NCBI RefSeq assembly: GCF_035917275.1
Contig: NZ_CP108508.1
Coordinates: 3,100,001 to 3,164,000, forward strand
Direction: 5' to 3'
Length of the DNA stretch: 64,000 nt
From: Streptomyces sp. NBC_01237
GTDB lineage: Bacteria; Actinomycetota; Actinomycetes; Streptomycetales; Streptomycetaceae
Position numbers and translations under genes: made by a program. Positions 1 to 8,782 of the stretch are shown in pieces (position 1 is the first letter of the stretch; each line of letters begins with the position of its first letter). The notes under the pieces are model-generated. The model was not told where the DNA came from, ran no database searches, and saw nothing but the letters and a program-made list of their open reading frames with translations.

Positions 1-235
1 CCACGGCCTCCAGGCCCTGGCGGGACGGGACGGTGACCAGGTCGCAGGGTTCCTCGGCGGATCCGGCCGCGGGGTCGGGCGAAGTCGCCGCCGGACCCGT
101 GGGACGCGTCGCCGTGCCCGCCGGATCGGCCGCCGCGCCCGTCGGGTTCGCTGCCTCGGCCGTCGGGTTCGTCGTCGTGCCCGTCGAGTTCGTCGCGGTC
201 GTACGTGAGCCGGTCTCCGAGCCGAGATGCAGCAA
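1..235 (-). CDS. Partial protein at left edge, possibly PrimPol-related family (N-terminus only)
   Basis: Only the first 78 or so codons lie in the window; the gene runs off the left edge. The best start is TTG at 235, because an AGGAGGGG sequence lies five bases upstream of it; an in-frame ATG at 253 has no visible ribosome binding site. The N-terminal 55 residues are rich in Thr, Ala, Pro and Gly, with repeated NPT/TAT/TGP steps, and look disordered. They are followed by AEEPCDLVTVPSRQGLEAV. The DLVTVP...GLEA pattern recalls the FDVV.VP segment of Streptomyces bifunctional DNA primase/polymerase-like proteins, but too little is visible to assign function. It diverges from the regulator at 475. 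Confidence 0.5.
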   Translation of the reverse strand, partial: MLHLGSETGSRTTATNSTGTTTNPTAEAANPTGAAADPAGTATRPTGPAATSPDPAAGSAEEPCDLVTVPSRQGLEAV

Positions 236-474
236 GGGAACCCCTCCTCTCATCGCCGAACGGAGCCACACTCCGTCTCCATGTGTCCAACGCGCCGACA
301 GCGTCAAGGGCTACGGCGCCACGCCGCCGCAAAGGGTGGCAGTTCATGGCGGATCAGGGGGGAGTTATCCCTTTTGTAGGGAAACCCTGTGTATGCGGTT
401 CGTCACACCAGGTACGTTCTTGCCCCGCCGGGACACCTGACCCAGGAGCCCGGCCGCACCGGAGAGGGCCAGCC

Positions 475-1875
475 ATGGTGTCGACAGGGCCAGTTCCCAA
501 CGTCGTCTTCCGCCAACTGCGCGGCCGACGCTCGGCGGGGGAGTTCGCGGCAGCCGTCCGCAGGGCCGCCCGCGAGATCGGCGAACACGTCGCGTGCGAT
601 GCCCGGTACATCGGGCGCGTGGAGTCCGGCGAGATCCGCTGTCCCAACTACGCGTACGAACGGGTCTTCCTGCACATGTTCCCCGGGTCGTCCCTGGCCG
701 ACCTGGGGTTCTCGGACCGCGAGGCCGTGCGAGGGAGGGGGGCGCGCGACACGGCCCCTGCGCCCTCGCCCTCTTCACCCCCGCCCGTGCCCCCGACCCC
801 GTCCCTTCCCCCGCCCGCCACGGGCCGCGGCGACATCGACATCGACGAGGAGAGCGACGTGCTGCGTCGCGTGTTCATGACGAGCGGTACCGCCACGGTG
901 GCGGCCGCGTCCCTGAGCCTGGACGGCACCCGCGCGGCTGCCTCCCCGGTCTTCCTGCCCGCGCAGCGCCGGGTCGGCGAGACGGAGGTGGCCGCCGTCG
1001 AGAAGGCGGTGCGGCAGATCCGGCTGCTGGACGACCGGCACGGCGGCGACGGGCTCTACCGGCGGGCGGGCCAGCCGCTGCGGGCGGCGTACGCGCTGCT
1101 GGACTCCGGGGCCACGACGCGGCGCGCCACCGCGGACCGGCTGCACGCGGGGGCGGGTGAGCTGGCGATCTCGGTGGGGTGGCTGGCCCATGACTCGGGC
1201 CGGTTCGACGACGCGCGCTCGCACTACGCGGAGGCGCTCGCCATGGCCCGGCTGGCCGGTGACGCGGCGCTGGAGGCGCACGCGTTCTGCAACGCGTCGT
1301 TCCTGGCGCGGGACACGGGGCGGCCCCGGGAGGCGGTCCGGGCGGCGGAGGCCGGACAGCGGGCCGCCCGCGCGCTCGGCTCGCCCCGGCTGCTGGCGCT
1401 GCTCGCGCTGCGGGAGGCGGGGGGCCGGGCGGGGCTCGGCGACCGGACGGGGTGCGACCGGGCGATCGGGCGGGCCCGCGCGGCGTTCGAGCGGGGGCCG
1501 GCCGCCGCCGATCCGGAGTGGATGACCTTCTTCCGGGACGCCGAGATGGAGCTGCTGGAGGCGCAGTGCTGGTCCGCGCTGGGCGACTGGTCACGGGCGG
1601 CCCGGCACGGGCGGCGTGCGGTGGCGCTCCAGGACGCGCACTTCACCAGGAACCTGGCGCTGTACCGGGCGCAGCTGACGGGTGACCTGGCACGGGCGGG
1701 CCTGGCCGACGAGGCGGCGGCGACGGGCCACCAGGCGCTGGACCTGCTGGACCGGGTCCGCTCCTCCCGGATCCGGGGAATGCTGGCGGGGGCGGCGCGG
1801 GTGCTGGAGCCGCGGGGCGGGGCGGCGGGGGTGGCCACGTTCCTGACCCGCCACGCAGACCGCACCCACCGCTGA
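475..1875 (+). CDS. NsdA/NsdB-like helix-turn-helix regulator with tetratricopeptide-like C-terminus
   Basis: 466 residues from ATG 475, preceded by GGAGAGG seven bases upstream; the frame is open further upstream but without a better start. Residues 1-85 form a Cro/XRE-like DNA-binding region with the markers REIGEHVACDARYIGRVESG and EIRCPNYAYERVFLHMF. A low-complexity Pro/Ser linker follows (about 90-120). An RR-containing segment DVLRRVFMTSGTATVAAASL (about 128-147) looks like a twin-arginine-type signal but sits internally. The rest is all-helical with TPR-like repeats such as ARSHYAEALAMARLAGDAALEAHA. This architecture matches Streptomyces NsdA-type proteins, negative regulators of sporulation and antibiotic production. 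Which paralogue it is cannot be told from sequence alone. Confidence 0.7.
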   Translation: MVSTGPVPNVVFRQLRGRRSAGEFAAAVRRAAREIGEHVACDARYIGRVESGEIRCPNYAYERVFLHMFPGSSLADLGFSDREAVRGRGARDTAPAPSPSSPPPVPPTPSLPPPATGRGDIDIDEESDVLRRVFMTSGTATVAAASLSLDGTRAAASPVFLPAQRRVGETEVAAVEKAVRQIRLLDDRHGGDGLYRRAGQPLRAAYALLDSGATTRRATADRLHAGAGELAISVGWLAHDSGRFDDARSHYAEALAMARLAGDAALEAHAFCNASFLARDTGRPREAVRAAEAGQRAARALGSPRLLALLALREAGGRAGLGDRTGCDRAIGRARAAFERGPAAADPEWMTFFRDAEMELLEAQCWSALGDWSRAARHGRRAVALQDAHFTRNLALYRAQLTGDLARAGLADEAAATGHQALDLLDRVRSSRIRGMLAGAARVLEPRGGAAGVATFLTRHADRTHR

Positions 1876-2072
1876 GACGTTCCGGGCGCACCCGATCGGG
1901 CCCGCCCGGCGCCCGCCGCCCCCACGTCCGGGGCACACCCACCGAACCCGTCCCGGCACCCCCACGTTCCGGGCGCACGCAGCCCGTCCCGGGATGCCAA
2001 ATCAGGCCCGCCCGGCGCCGGAGTACCTCAAAGGTGCGCCCCACCCCGGCACAAGGGTTCCGTCCTCAAACG

Positions 2073-2168
2073 CCGGACCGGCTGAACGTGGACGCCCCGG
2101 ACCGGCTGGAGCGCGGCGCCCCGGACCGGCTGAACATGGGCGCCCCGGACCGGCTGGAACCGCGGCGC
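2073..2168. repeat. Four tandem imperfect 24-bp repeats
   Basis: Four consecutive 24-bp units each begin CCGGACCGGCTG and differ only in the second half; they occupy 2073-2096, 2097-2120, 2121-2144 and 2145-2168. They sit between the stop of the regulator (1875) and the stop of the phosphatase (2174), so between two converging genes. The flanking TCCTCAAACGCCGGACC resembles a short intergenic element common in Streptomyces genomes, apparently amplified here. The rest of 1876-2072 is GC-rich with near-duplicated CGTTCCGGGCGCAC steps at about 1880 and 1964. No gene is seen in it. Confidence 0.75.
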
Positions 2169-2173
2169 CGCGG

Positions 2174-2770
2174 CTAGTGGTGCAGGTGGCCCGTGTCGTT
2201 CCAGCGTTCCACCGCCGGCATCCCGTACGCCCACCCCAGCACCGAGAGCGACGTCGGATCCAGCCTGATCCTGGCCCCGAAGGACACGTCCTCGCCCAGC
2301 CACCGCGCGCCCAGCGCCCGCAGGATGTGACCGTGGGCGAAGACCAGGACGTCCCGGTCCGCCGAGCGCGCCCAGTCGACGATCTCGTCGGCGCGGGCGG
2401 AGATCTCCGCCGTCGTCTCCCCCTCCGGCACACCGTCGCGCCAGATCAGCCAGTCCGGACGGTCCGCCCGGATCTGCGCCGGGGTCAGCCCCTCGTACGC
2501 CCCGTAGTCCCACTCCATCAGCGCGTCCCACGGCTCGGCCCGCTCCCCGAACCCGGCGATCTCGCAGGTCTCGGCGGCCCGGACGAGCGGGCTGGTCCGC
2601 ACCTCCACCCCGGGGAGCCCCGCCCAGGGCTCCTCGTGCAGCCGTGCGCCGAGCAGCTTCGCGCCCGCGCGGCCGGAGTCGAGGAGCGGGATGTCCGTCC
2701 TGCCGGTGTGATTGCCCTGGACGGACCACTGGGTCTGGCCATGCCGGGCGAGCAGGATTCGCGGTGCCAT
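2174..2770 (-). CDS. Histidine phosphatase family protein (phosphoglycerate mutase-like)
   Basis: 198 residues from ATG 2770, with AGGGAG upstream. The RHG signature is intact near the N-terminus ([11 protein letters not shown], phospho-acceptor His about residue 9), followed by R62-type and E-type motifs ([22 protein letters not shown]) and the second catalytic His in [15 protein letters not shown]. This is the full set for an active branch-1 histidine phosphatase. The length fits the small soluble phosphatases of the family rather than true glycolytic mutases. Substrate unknown. It diverges from the PAP2-family gene at 3100. Confidence 0.88.
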   Translation of the reverse strand: MAPRILLARHGQTQWSVQGNHTGRTDIPLLDSGRAGAKLLGARLHEEPWAGLPGVEVRTSPLVRAAETCEIAGFGERAEPWDALMEWDYGAYEGLTPAQIRADRPDWLIWRDGVPEGETTAEISARADEIVDWARSADRDVLVFAHGHILRALGARWLGEDVSFGARIRLDPTSLSVLGWAYGMPAVERWNDTGHLHH

Positions 2771-3099
2771 GACGGCTCTCCCTGAAACGGTGGAACGGTG
2801 AACAGGTCCCGGACTGCGGTGGCCGGGACGGCGACGGAGGGACGGCGGCACGGCTCCGGGCTCGGTCGAGGGCGGAGCCGATTCGTCCCGCTCCATCATC
2901 TCTCACGTGCCCGGCAGGCAACCTCCGGGGCCGTAACCGCGTCCCACCCTGAGCAGTCCTGTTACGCGGCCCGGCCGCGACCGGGAACCGCGTGGGTACG
3001 GGGCGTCCGAAAGAGACCCCCCGGGGGGAACGGCGGCTCACGGCCACCGTACGGTTGAACGCCCGCCGTCGGCCGCATGAACATGGGGAGAGCTACCGG
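2771..3099. other. Intergenic divergent control region
   Basis: This 329-bp stretch separates two divergent genes and should hold both promoters. A perfect CCCCCCGGGGGG palindrome lies at 3017-3028, and a GGGGAG ribosome binding site for the downstream gene at 3085-3090. No convincing coding frame or -10/-35 pair was picked out by eye. Confidence 0.4.
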
Positions 3100-4086
3100 A
3101 TGCCGCACGCCACTGCCGCGCCCGTGCCCGGCCACCGGCCCCGCTGGTGGACGGAACTGCCACTGATCGCGGTGGTGTACGCGCTGTACTCGGCGGGACG
3201 GCTCGTGGTCCGCGGCGACGTGTCGACGGCGGTCGACCACGGCCTGGCCATCCTCCGCCTGGAGCAGGCGCTCCACATCAACGCCGAGCACCCGCTCAAC
3301 CGGCTGCTGACCGATACCCCATCGCTCGGGATACCCGCCGACTTCGCGTACGCCTCCCTGCACTACCTGGTCACCCCGGCCGTTCTCATATGGATGTTCC
3401 GGCGCAGGTCGGCCGCCTACCGGGCGGCCAGGACCTGGCTGATGACCTCGACCCTGCTGGGCATGATCGGCTTCACGCTGATGCCGACCTGCCCGCCCCG
3501 GCTGCTGGACGCCGGATACGGATTCGTCGACACGATGGCCCAGTACAGCTCGTACGGCTGGTGGGGCACCGGCGCGAGCGCGCCGCGCGGGCTCAGCGGA
3601 ATGACCAACCAGTACGCGGCGATGCCCAGTCTGCACGTGGGCTGGGCCGTGTGGTGCGGGATCCTGCTGTGGCGCCACGGCCGCCACCCCCTCATACGGG
3701 CGGCGGGCATCGCTTACCCGCTGCTGACCACTTTCGTGGTGATGGGCACCGCCAACCACTATTTCCTCGACGCCGTCGCGGGCGCCGCCGTGATGGGCGT
3801 CGGAGCACTGCTGACCAGGCCGGTGATGCGGCTGGCCGACCGGGTCAAGGACCGGTTCCGGGCGGCTTCCGCCTCTGTCGCCGCGGCCTCCACGGCGACG
3901 AAGTCCCCGATTGTCAGTGCCGGATGCAAGACTTCCGCGGGTGAGCGAATCCCCGGCCAGCGGACCACCTCCGCAGATTCCACCGACACGGCACGAAGCG
4001 ACGCCGGACGAAGCGACGCGGCAGCAATCGACGCGGTCCGAAGCGACGCGGCGGAGAGCGACGACGCTCCGGCAGCGGCTCGCTGA
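3100..4086 (+). CDS. PAP2 superfamily membrane protein (Aur1/Ipt1-type inositol phosphotransferase-like)
   Basis: 328 residues from ATG 3100 with GGGGAG ten bases upstream. About six membrane helices cover residues 15-250. The phosphatase-like motifs are visible: TCPPRLL (about 134-140), MPSLHVGWAVW (about 177-187) and NHYFLDAVAGA (about 217-227), the last two carrying the catalytic His residues. This arrangement is that of the PAP2 subgroup that includes inositol phosphotransferases (family knowledge). The last 80 residues are cytoplasmic-looking, made of S/D/A/R repeats (SDAGRSDAAAIDAVRSDAAE), and overlap the next gene in another frame. Substrate, a lipid or polyprenyl phosphate, is unknown. 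Confidence 0.82.
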   Translation: MPHATAAPVPGHRPRWWTELPLIAVVYALYSAGRLVVRGDVSTAVDHGLAILRLEQALHINAEHPLNRLLTDTPSLGIPADFAYASLHYLVTPAVLIWMFRRRSAAYRAARTWLMTSTLLGMIGFTLMPTCPPRLLDAGYGFVDTMAQYSSYGWWGTGASAPRGLSGMTNQYAAMPSLHVGWAVWCGILLWRHGRHPLIRAAGIAYPLLTTFVVMGTANHYFLDAVAGAAVMGVGALLTRPVMRLADRVKDRFRAASASVAAASTATKSPIVSAGCKTSAGERIPGQRTTSADSTDTARSDAGRSDAAAIDAVRSDAAESDDAPAAAR

Positions 4087-5158
4087 ACTGCGCGGCCCGT
4101 CCGTCGCACCGCACCCGCTCGACGCCCGCGCGCTGGCCGCCCTCGCCGCCAACCCCGGCTGCAAACGCCGTGCGCTGCTCGACGGAGCCGGAGTGGACAA
4201 GGCCGTCCTGGCCACCGCTCTCGGCTCCCCCGCCCCGTTCGGCCAGTCCCAGTTCGCCTTCATGCGGGGCAACGCGTTCGAGGCGAAGGTCAAGGCCGAC
4301 GGCGGTACGGAGCTGCTGCGCCTGCTGCACGAACGCCTCGGCGGCGGTGCCGAGGCGCCCGCCGAGGTGCGGGTGCCCGATCTGACGGCGGCCGGGCCCG
4401 AGGGCCGCGCCGCGCGCACCGCGCTCGCCCTGCGGGAGGCGACGGCGGCGGGCGGCTGGACGCTGCTGGACCACCCGATGCTGGCCCTGGAGGTGGCGGG
4501 ATCGCCCGCCTATCTGGAGCCGGACGCGGTGGTGGTGCACCCCGGCGGCCGGTGGACGGTCGTCGAGATCAAGTCCTTTCCCATGATCGACAGTTCCGCC
4601 GACGCCGCGAAGGTCGGCGCGGCGGCCCGCCAGTCCGCCGTCTACGTGCTGGCCCTGGAGCGGGTCGCGGCGCTGACCGAGGGTGCCGAGGTCGGGCACC
4701 GGGTGCTGCTGGTCTGCCCGAAGGACTTCTCCAACCTGCCGACCGCCTCGGTCGTGGACGTACGCAAGCAGCGCGCCGTCACCAGCCGCCAGCTGACCCG
4801 GCTGACCCGCATCGAGGACATCGCGGCGACGCTGCCCGAGGGGACGACGTTCGACCCGGAGTGCTCCCCGCAGGAGCTCGACGCCGCGGTCGAATCCGTC
4901 ACCGCGGCCTACGCCCCGGAATGCCTGGCCGCGTGCGAGCTGGCCTTCCACTGCCGGGCGAAGTCGCGTGCCGAGGGCGCGGTGGAGTCGCTGGGCCGGA
5001 GCGTACGGGGCGAGTTGGGCGGGCTGACGACGGTGGCCGGGGTCCTGGCCGCCGCGGCGGGCAAGGAGGGCGACCCGGCCGACCCCACGGTCGCCGCACT
5101 GCGCAGGGCCGCGGCCCTGCGCGCGGAGGCACTGGAGGGCGCGGCCGCATGTCGCTGA
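3941..5158 (+). CDS. Cas4/AddB-like PD-(D/E)XK nuclease with probable 4Fe-4S cluster
   Basis: 405 residues from GTG 3941; TTG 3911 and GTG 3917 are alternatives, none with a strong ribosome binding site. Numbered from 3941, the nuclease core is EPDAVVVHPGGRWTVVEIKSF (about 193-213), giving the D...ExK metal-binding set, followed by a Q-containing helix (AARQSAVYVLALE). One cysteine precedes the core (NPGCKRR, about C74) and three follow it in the pattern CxxxCxxxxxC (about C328, C332, C338). That one-plus-three layout is the iron-sulfur cluster arrangement of Cas4 and AddB. The gene overlaps the upstream gene by 146 bp and the downstream gene by 10 bp. It is the first of a nuclease-unknown-helicase operon. 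Confidence 0.72.
   Translation: MSESPASGPPPQIPPTRHEATPDEATRQQSTRSEATRRRATTLRQRLAELRGPSVAPHPLDARALAALAANPGCKRRALLDGAGVDKAVLATALGSPAPFGQSQFAFMRGNAFEAKVKADGGTELLRLLHERLGGGAEAPAEVRVPDLTAAGPEGRAARTALALREATAAGGWTLLDHPMLALEVAGSPAYLEPDAVVVHPGGRWTVVEIKSFPMIDSSADAAKVGAAARQSAVYVLALERVAALTEGAEVGHRVLLVCPKDFSNLPTASVVDVRKQRAVTSRQLTRLTRIEDIAATLPEGTTFDPECSPQELDAAVESVTAAYAPECLAACELAFHCRAKSRAEGAVESLGRSVRGELGGLTTVAGVLAAAAGKEGDPADPTVAALRRAAALRAEALEGAAACR
3994..4049 (+). repeat. Short direct repeats in the dual-coding overlap
   Basis: Three exact copies of CGAAGCGACGC start at 3994, 4009 and 4039, with degenerate copies between and after. They lie where the 3' end of the PAP2 gene and the 5' end of the nuclease gene overlap in different frames, giving Asp/Ser/Ala/Arg-rich tails in one frame and Thr/Arg/Glu-rich sequence in the other. 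Confidence 0.7.
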
Positions 5159-6816
5159 TCAACACGCTGGCCCGGCTGGAGGCCGTGGAGAGCGGCCGCG
5201 CGCAGCCGATGGCCACCGTCCGCCACCGTCATCTCACCGCCGCGCCCCTGGTGCTGGTGCCGCTGACCACCGCCGGTGAGGCGGGCGCCCCGCTGGGGGC
5301 GCTGGTCGGGACGGACCGCGAGGCGCCCCGGCTGCTGGCCGTCGCCCAGCCGCGCGACCGGGACCTGCGGTTCGCCTTCCTGGCGGAGCTGGCCGAGGCG
5401 GTCCTGCCGCACATCGAGGAGTACGCGGACGTCGTCGAGCCGGCCGAGCGCAACGAGGTCGACCCCGAGACCGGCAAGAAGGTCAAGGTCGAGGTCGAAC
5501 TGTGCGCGGACGCCGCCCAGTTGATCGTGCCGAGCCGCGCGGGCATCGAGTTCGTACGGCTGCTGGGGCGGTCGATGCGTTTCCGGCGGACCGCCGAGGA
5601 CGATCCCGACACCCCCTATCCGGCACCCGCACGGGTGCCCCTGCTCGGCCGCTGGCTGACGCACTACGGGGAGCGCGCCCGGGTACCGGGCTCCTCGCTG
5701 CTGCTCGCCACCACCGATCTGCTGAACCGGCACTGGGCGACCGGGCAGAGCAGCCTGGAGGACCAGCATCTGGGGGCGCTGCTCGCCTGGATCGACCCGT
5801 CGGCGGGCGAGTCGGGGGCCGAGGCGGCGCTCCGTGCTGAGCTGGCGCGGGACCGGGAGGGCCAGTTGCTCTGTCCGCCCGCCGGACCGGCCACCGATCC
5901 GGCGTTCGACAACCGGCTGCTGGCACCCGCGATCGAGAAGTACGACCGGGCGCGCACCTCGCTGGCCGCCGCCGAGGACGGGCTCGCGGCGGATGCCCGG
6001 CTGGGTGAGCTGAGCTCCGCCGAGCGGGAGATCCGTTCACTGCTGGCCGGGGTGCTGCTGCCCACCTGGGACGCCGTGTGGCGGGGGCTCGATCTGCTGC
6101 GGGAGCTGCCCGAGGGGGCCAGGGCCGAGGACCGGTGGACCCGGGACCGCTGGTCGTTCACCGGCCACCGGGACCGGGTGCGCTCCGGTGAGCCGCCGCA
6201 GCCGCGCCGGGACGACGCCGTGACGGCGGCACAGAAGCTGGCCTCGCGGGAGACGGCCCAGGCACAGCTGGACGCGCAGGAGGCACTGGACGATCCGCTG
6301 GTGCTCGCCGGAAGACGGCTGTCGGGCGAGGCGTTCCTCGCGGAGGTGACCGAGGTGGAGATGGCGTACAGCGAGTCGAAGCGGCCCTCGCCGCGCCCCC
6401 TGGTCACCGTCCGTACGGCCGAACGCCCGCACCTGGGCGAGCGGACCAAGGTGTACCGCTCGCTGGACGGCAAGCCGCAGACCGCCGAGTTCGCGGGGTA
6501 CGCCACCGGGGCTGCCGGGAACGCCGTGGCCACCTCGGACGCCGTGGACGGCGCTATCGGCGGGACGGACGACGCGGGCGAGATCCTGCTGGTGCTGCGG
6601 ATCCTGGACCGGATGGGGCGGGGCAGGGAACCGGCACCCGGTTCGGTTCCGGAGCCGGGTGACCGGATCGCCTGGACGCTGTTCGAGCACGACCAGCGCG
6701 GCGGCCCGAAGCTGCCGGACCCGGAGGAGACCCCGTGGACCCATGGCGGCCCACCGGGCGCGGCCGACGGACTCCGTGAACATCCCGACCCCGTGACCCC
6801 CGAGGACCTGCTGTGA
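5149..6816 (+). CDS. Conserved hypothetical protein of nuclease-helicase operon
   Basis: 555 residues from ATG 5149, overlapping the nuclease stop by 10 bp and the helicase start by 4 bp, so translation is almost certainly coupled. No family recognised. What can be seen: no signal peptide or membrane segment, a mixed alpha/beta N-terminal half with acidic EYADVVEPAERNEVDPETGKKVKVEVEL (about residues 84-112, quoted here only as a landmark by its first and last parts), and a helical, charged middle (SSAEREIRSLLAGVLLPTWD, about 285-305). The C-terminus after residue 430 is Pro/Gly-rich. Its invariable place between nuclease and helicase frames suggests a subunit that bridges or regulates them; this is inference. 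Confidence 0.75.
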   Translation: MSLINTLARLEAVESGRAQPMATVRHRHLTAAPLVLVPLTTAGEAGAPLGALVGTDREAPRLLAVAQPRDRDLRFAFLAELAEAVLPHIEEYADVVEPAERNEVDPETGKKVKVEVELCADAAQLIVPSRAGIEFVRLLGRSMRFRRTAEDDPDTPYPAPARVPLLGRWLTHYGERARVPGSSLLLATTDLLNRHWATGQSSLEDQHLGALLAWIDPSAGESGAEAALRAELARDREGQLLCPPAGPATDPAFDNRLLAPAIEKYDRARTSLAAAEDGLAADARLGELSSAEREIRSLLAGVLLPTWDAVWRGLDLLRELPEGARAEDRWTRDRWSFTGHRDRVRSGEPPQPRRDDAVTAAQKLASRETAQAQLDAQEALDDPLVLAGRRLSGEAFLAEVTEVEMAYSESKRPSPRPLVTVRTAERPHLGERTKVYRSLDGKPQTAEFAGYATGAAGNAVATSDAVDGAIGGTDDAGEILLVLRILDRMGRGREPAPGSVPEPGDRIAWTLFEHDQRGGPKLPDPEETPWTHGGPPGAADGLREHPDPVTPEDLL

Positions 6817-8147
6817 CGGCCACGTTCGACCCGGGCGCCGCGGCGGCGCGGGCGACCGACGCGATCCTCGGCGACACCCTGCGCGGCACCTCGCGCGGCA
6901 TCGTGGTGGATTCGCCGCCGGGCGCCGGGAAGTCGACCCTCGTGGTCCGCGCCGCGCTGGAACTGGCCGCCGCGGGGCACCCGTTGATGGTGATCGCGCA
7001 GACCAACGCGCAGGTCGACGACCTGGTGGTGCGGCTGGCGGAGAAGGACCCGGGGCTGCCGGTGGGCCGGTTGCACAGCAACGACTCCGACCCGTACGAC
7101 AAGGTGCTGGACGGGCTGGCGAACGTACGGAAGTCGGCGAAGGCGGCGGATCTGGCCGGGCTCGACGTGGTGATCTCGACGGCCGCCAAGTGGGCGCACG
7201 TGAAGAACGTGGAGCCGTGGGGGCACGCGATCGTGGACGAGGCGTACCAGATGCGTTCGGATGCGCTGCTGGCCGTCGCCGGGCTCTTCGAGCGGGCGCT
7301 GTTCGTGGGCGATCCCGGCCAGCTGGACCCGTTCTCGATCGTCGGCGCGGACCAGTGGGCGGGGCTGAGCTACGACCCCTCGGCGAGCGCGGTCTCCACG
7401 CTGCTCGCGCACAATCCGCAGCTGCCGCAGCACCGGCTGCCGGTGTCCTGGCGGCTGCCCGCGTCGGCCGCGCCGCTGGTGTCGGACGCGTTCTACCCGT
7501 ACACCCCGTTCCGCAGCGGTACGGGCCACGGGGACCGGCGGCTCTCGTTCGGGGTCGCGTCGGACGGTTCGGGCCCGGACCGGGTGCTGGACGAGGCGGC
7601 GGAGTCCGGCTGGGGGCTGCTGGAGCTGCCGGCCAGGCACACCCCGCGCACCGACCCGGAGGCGGTACGGGCGGTGGCCCTGGTGGTGCGCCGGATGCTG
7701 GACCGGGGCGGCGTCGCGACGAGCGAGCGGTCAAAGGACCCGGTCCCGGTGACGGCGGACCGGGTCGCGGTCGGCACGGCCCACCGCGATCAGGCGGCGG
7801 CGGTCCGGGCGGCCCTGGTGGAGCTGGGCGTCACGGGGGTGGCGGTGGACACGGCGAACCGGCTCCAGGGCCGCGAGTTCGATGTGACGGTGGTCCTGCA
7901 TCCGCTGTCCGGACGCCCGGACGCGACCGCCTTCCACCTGGAGACGGGCCGGCTGTGTGTGCTGGCCTCGCGCCACCGGCACGCCTGTGTCGTGGTGTGC
8001 CGCGAGGGCGTGGCGGACCTGCTGGACGAGCATCCGTCGACGGAGCCGGTGCAGCTGGGGGTCACGGTGAAGTTCCCGGACGGGTGGGAGGCGAACCACG
8101 CGGTGCTGGCACATCTGGCGGAACACCGGGTCCGGTGGCGGCCCTGA
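6813..8147 (+). CDS. Superfamily 1 helicase/ATPase
   Basis: 444 residues from ATG 6813, with a 4-bp overlap with the preceding gene. SF1 motifs appear in order: Walker A SPPGAGKST (34-42), Walker B AIVDEAYQ (D142, E143), motif III VGDPGQLDPF, motif IV-like VSWRLP, then TAHRDQAAAVRAAL, motif V DTANRLQGREFDVTVVLHP and motif VI LCVLASRHRHACVVV with the arginine finger. The order and the short length resemble minimal AAA_11/AAA_12-type helicases, with no extra domain. Together with the iron-sulfur nuclease it forms an AddAB/Dna2-like functional pair, suggesting processing of DNA ends (inference). Confidence 0.85.
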   Translation: MTATFDPGAAAARATDAILGDTLRGTSRGIVVDSPPGAGKSTLVVRAALELAAAGHPLMVIAQTNAQVDDLVVRLAEKDPGLPVGRLHSNDSDPYDKVLDGLANVRKSAKAADLAGLDVVISTAAKWAHVKNVEPWGHAIVDEAYQMRSDALLAVAGLFERALFVGDPGQLDPFSIVGADQWAGLSYDPSASAVSTLLAHNPQLPQHRLPVSWRLPASAAPLVSDAFYPYTPFRSGTGHGDRRLSFGVASDGSGPDRVLDEAAESGWGLLELPARHTPRTDPEAVRAVALVVRRMLDRGGVATSERSKDPVPVTADRVAVGTAHRDQAAAVRAALVELGVTGVAVDTANRLQGREFDVTVVLHPLSGRPDATAFHLETGRLCVLASRHRHACVVVCREGVADLLDEHPSTEPVQLGVTVKFPDGWEANHAVLAHLAEHRVRWRP

Positions 8148-8250
8148 CGGACGGCGTACGCCCACGCCCCGGCCCCGGGGCGGGAAGCCCCCTTGCGCGG
8201 GGCTGGACAATGGAGGGTGGCCGTCCGGCCGCCCGAAGGAGGGACACCCC

Positions 8251-8592
8251 ATGGCACAGCCCGAGCGGAACGAGCGGCAGAGGCTGCGTCCCGCGCCGCT
8301 GCTCTTCGAGCCGTCGGAGGCGGCAGCCGATCCCGAGCACTTCTTCGACCTGGAGTCGTTGGAGGACCCGAAGGACCTGCTGGCCCGCGCGACCGAGCTG
8401 ACGCATGCCTTCCGGGCGGCGACCGACCGGGCGGTCGAGTTCCAGGCGATGGCCGCCGCCCAGCTGGCCGACCCGCGCCGGTTCGACCGGCTGACGGTGA
8501 CGGATGTCGCCGAGCGCGCGGAGTGGACCGAGGACTACGCCAAGAAGATGATCGAGTTCGGCCGGTCCCTGCTGAACACCCCGAGGCCCTGA
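8251..8592 (+). CDS. Small conserved hypothetical protein
   Basis: 113 residues from ATG 8251 behind a strong GAAGGAGGG site eight bases upstream. Mostly helical and acidic. The C-terminal half (about 80-107, RFDRLTVTDVAERAEWTEDY then AKKMIEFGR) resembles a helix-turn-helix segment: VTDVAERAEWTEDYAKKMIE. No Cys, no membrane helix. It lies 103 bp after the helicase and may belong to the same transcription unit or have its own promoter. Function unknown. Confidence 0.7.
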   Translation: MAQPERNERQRLRPAPLLFEPSEAAADPEHFFDLESLEDPKDLLARATELTHAFRAATDRAVEFQAMAAAQLADPRRFDRLTVTDVAERAEWTEDYAKKMIEFGRSLLNTPRP

Positions 8593-8782
8593 CCGGACCC
8601 CCGGAAGCCCTCCTGACCGGACATTCCGCGGCGCTGACCGGCCTGGGGCACGGTCGCTTTCGTTGACTTCGGGTACGACCCCTGGCATATGCCGTCGGGC
8701 AAGATACTCGCTCGCCTCCCACCATGTCCCAGTTTTGGCAACTCTCGGAATCGATCTCGTCACTCCCGGTAGACCTGGGTCC

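Noticed and set aside
33..440. A + strand frame at the left edge coding for Ala/Val/Gly-rich repeats
   Set aside because: No ribosome binding site; the opposite strand gives a sensible N-terminus behind AGGAGGGG.
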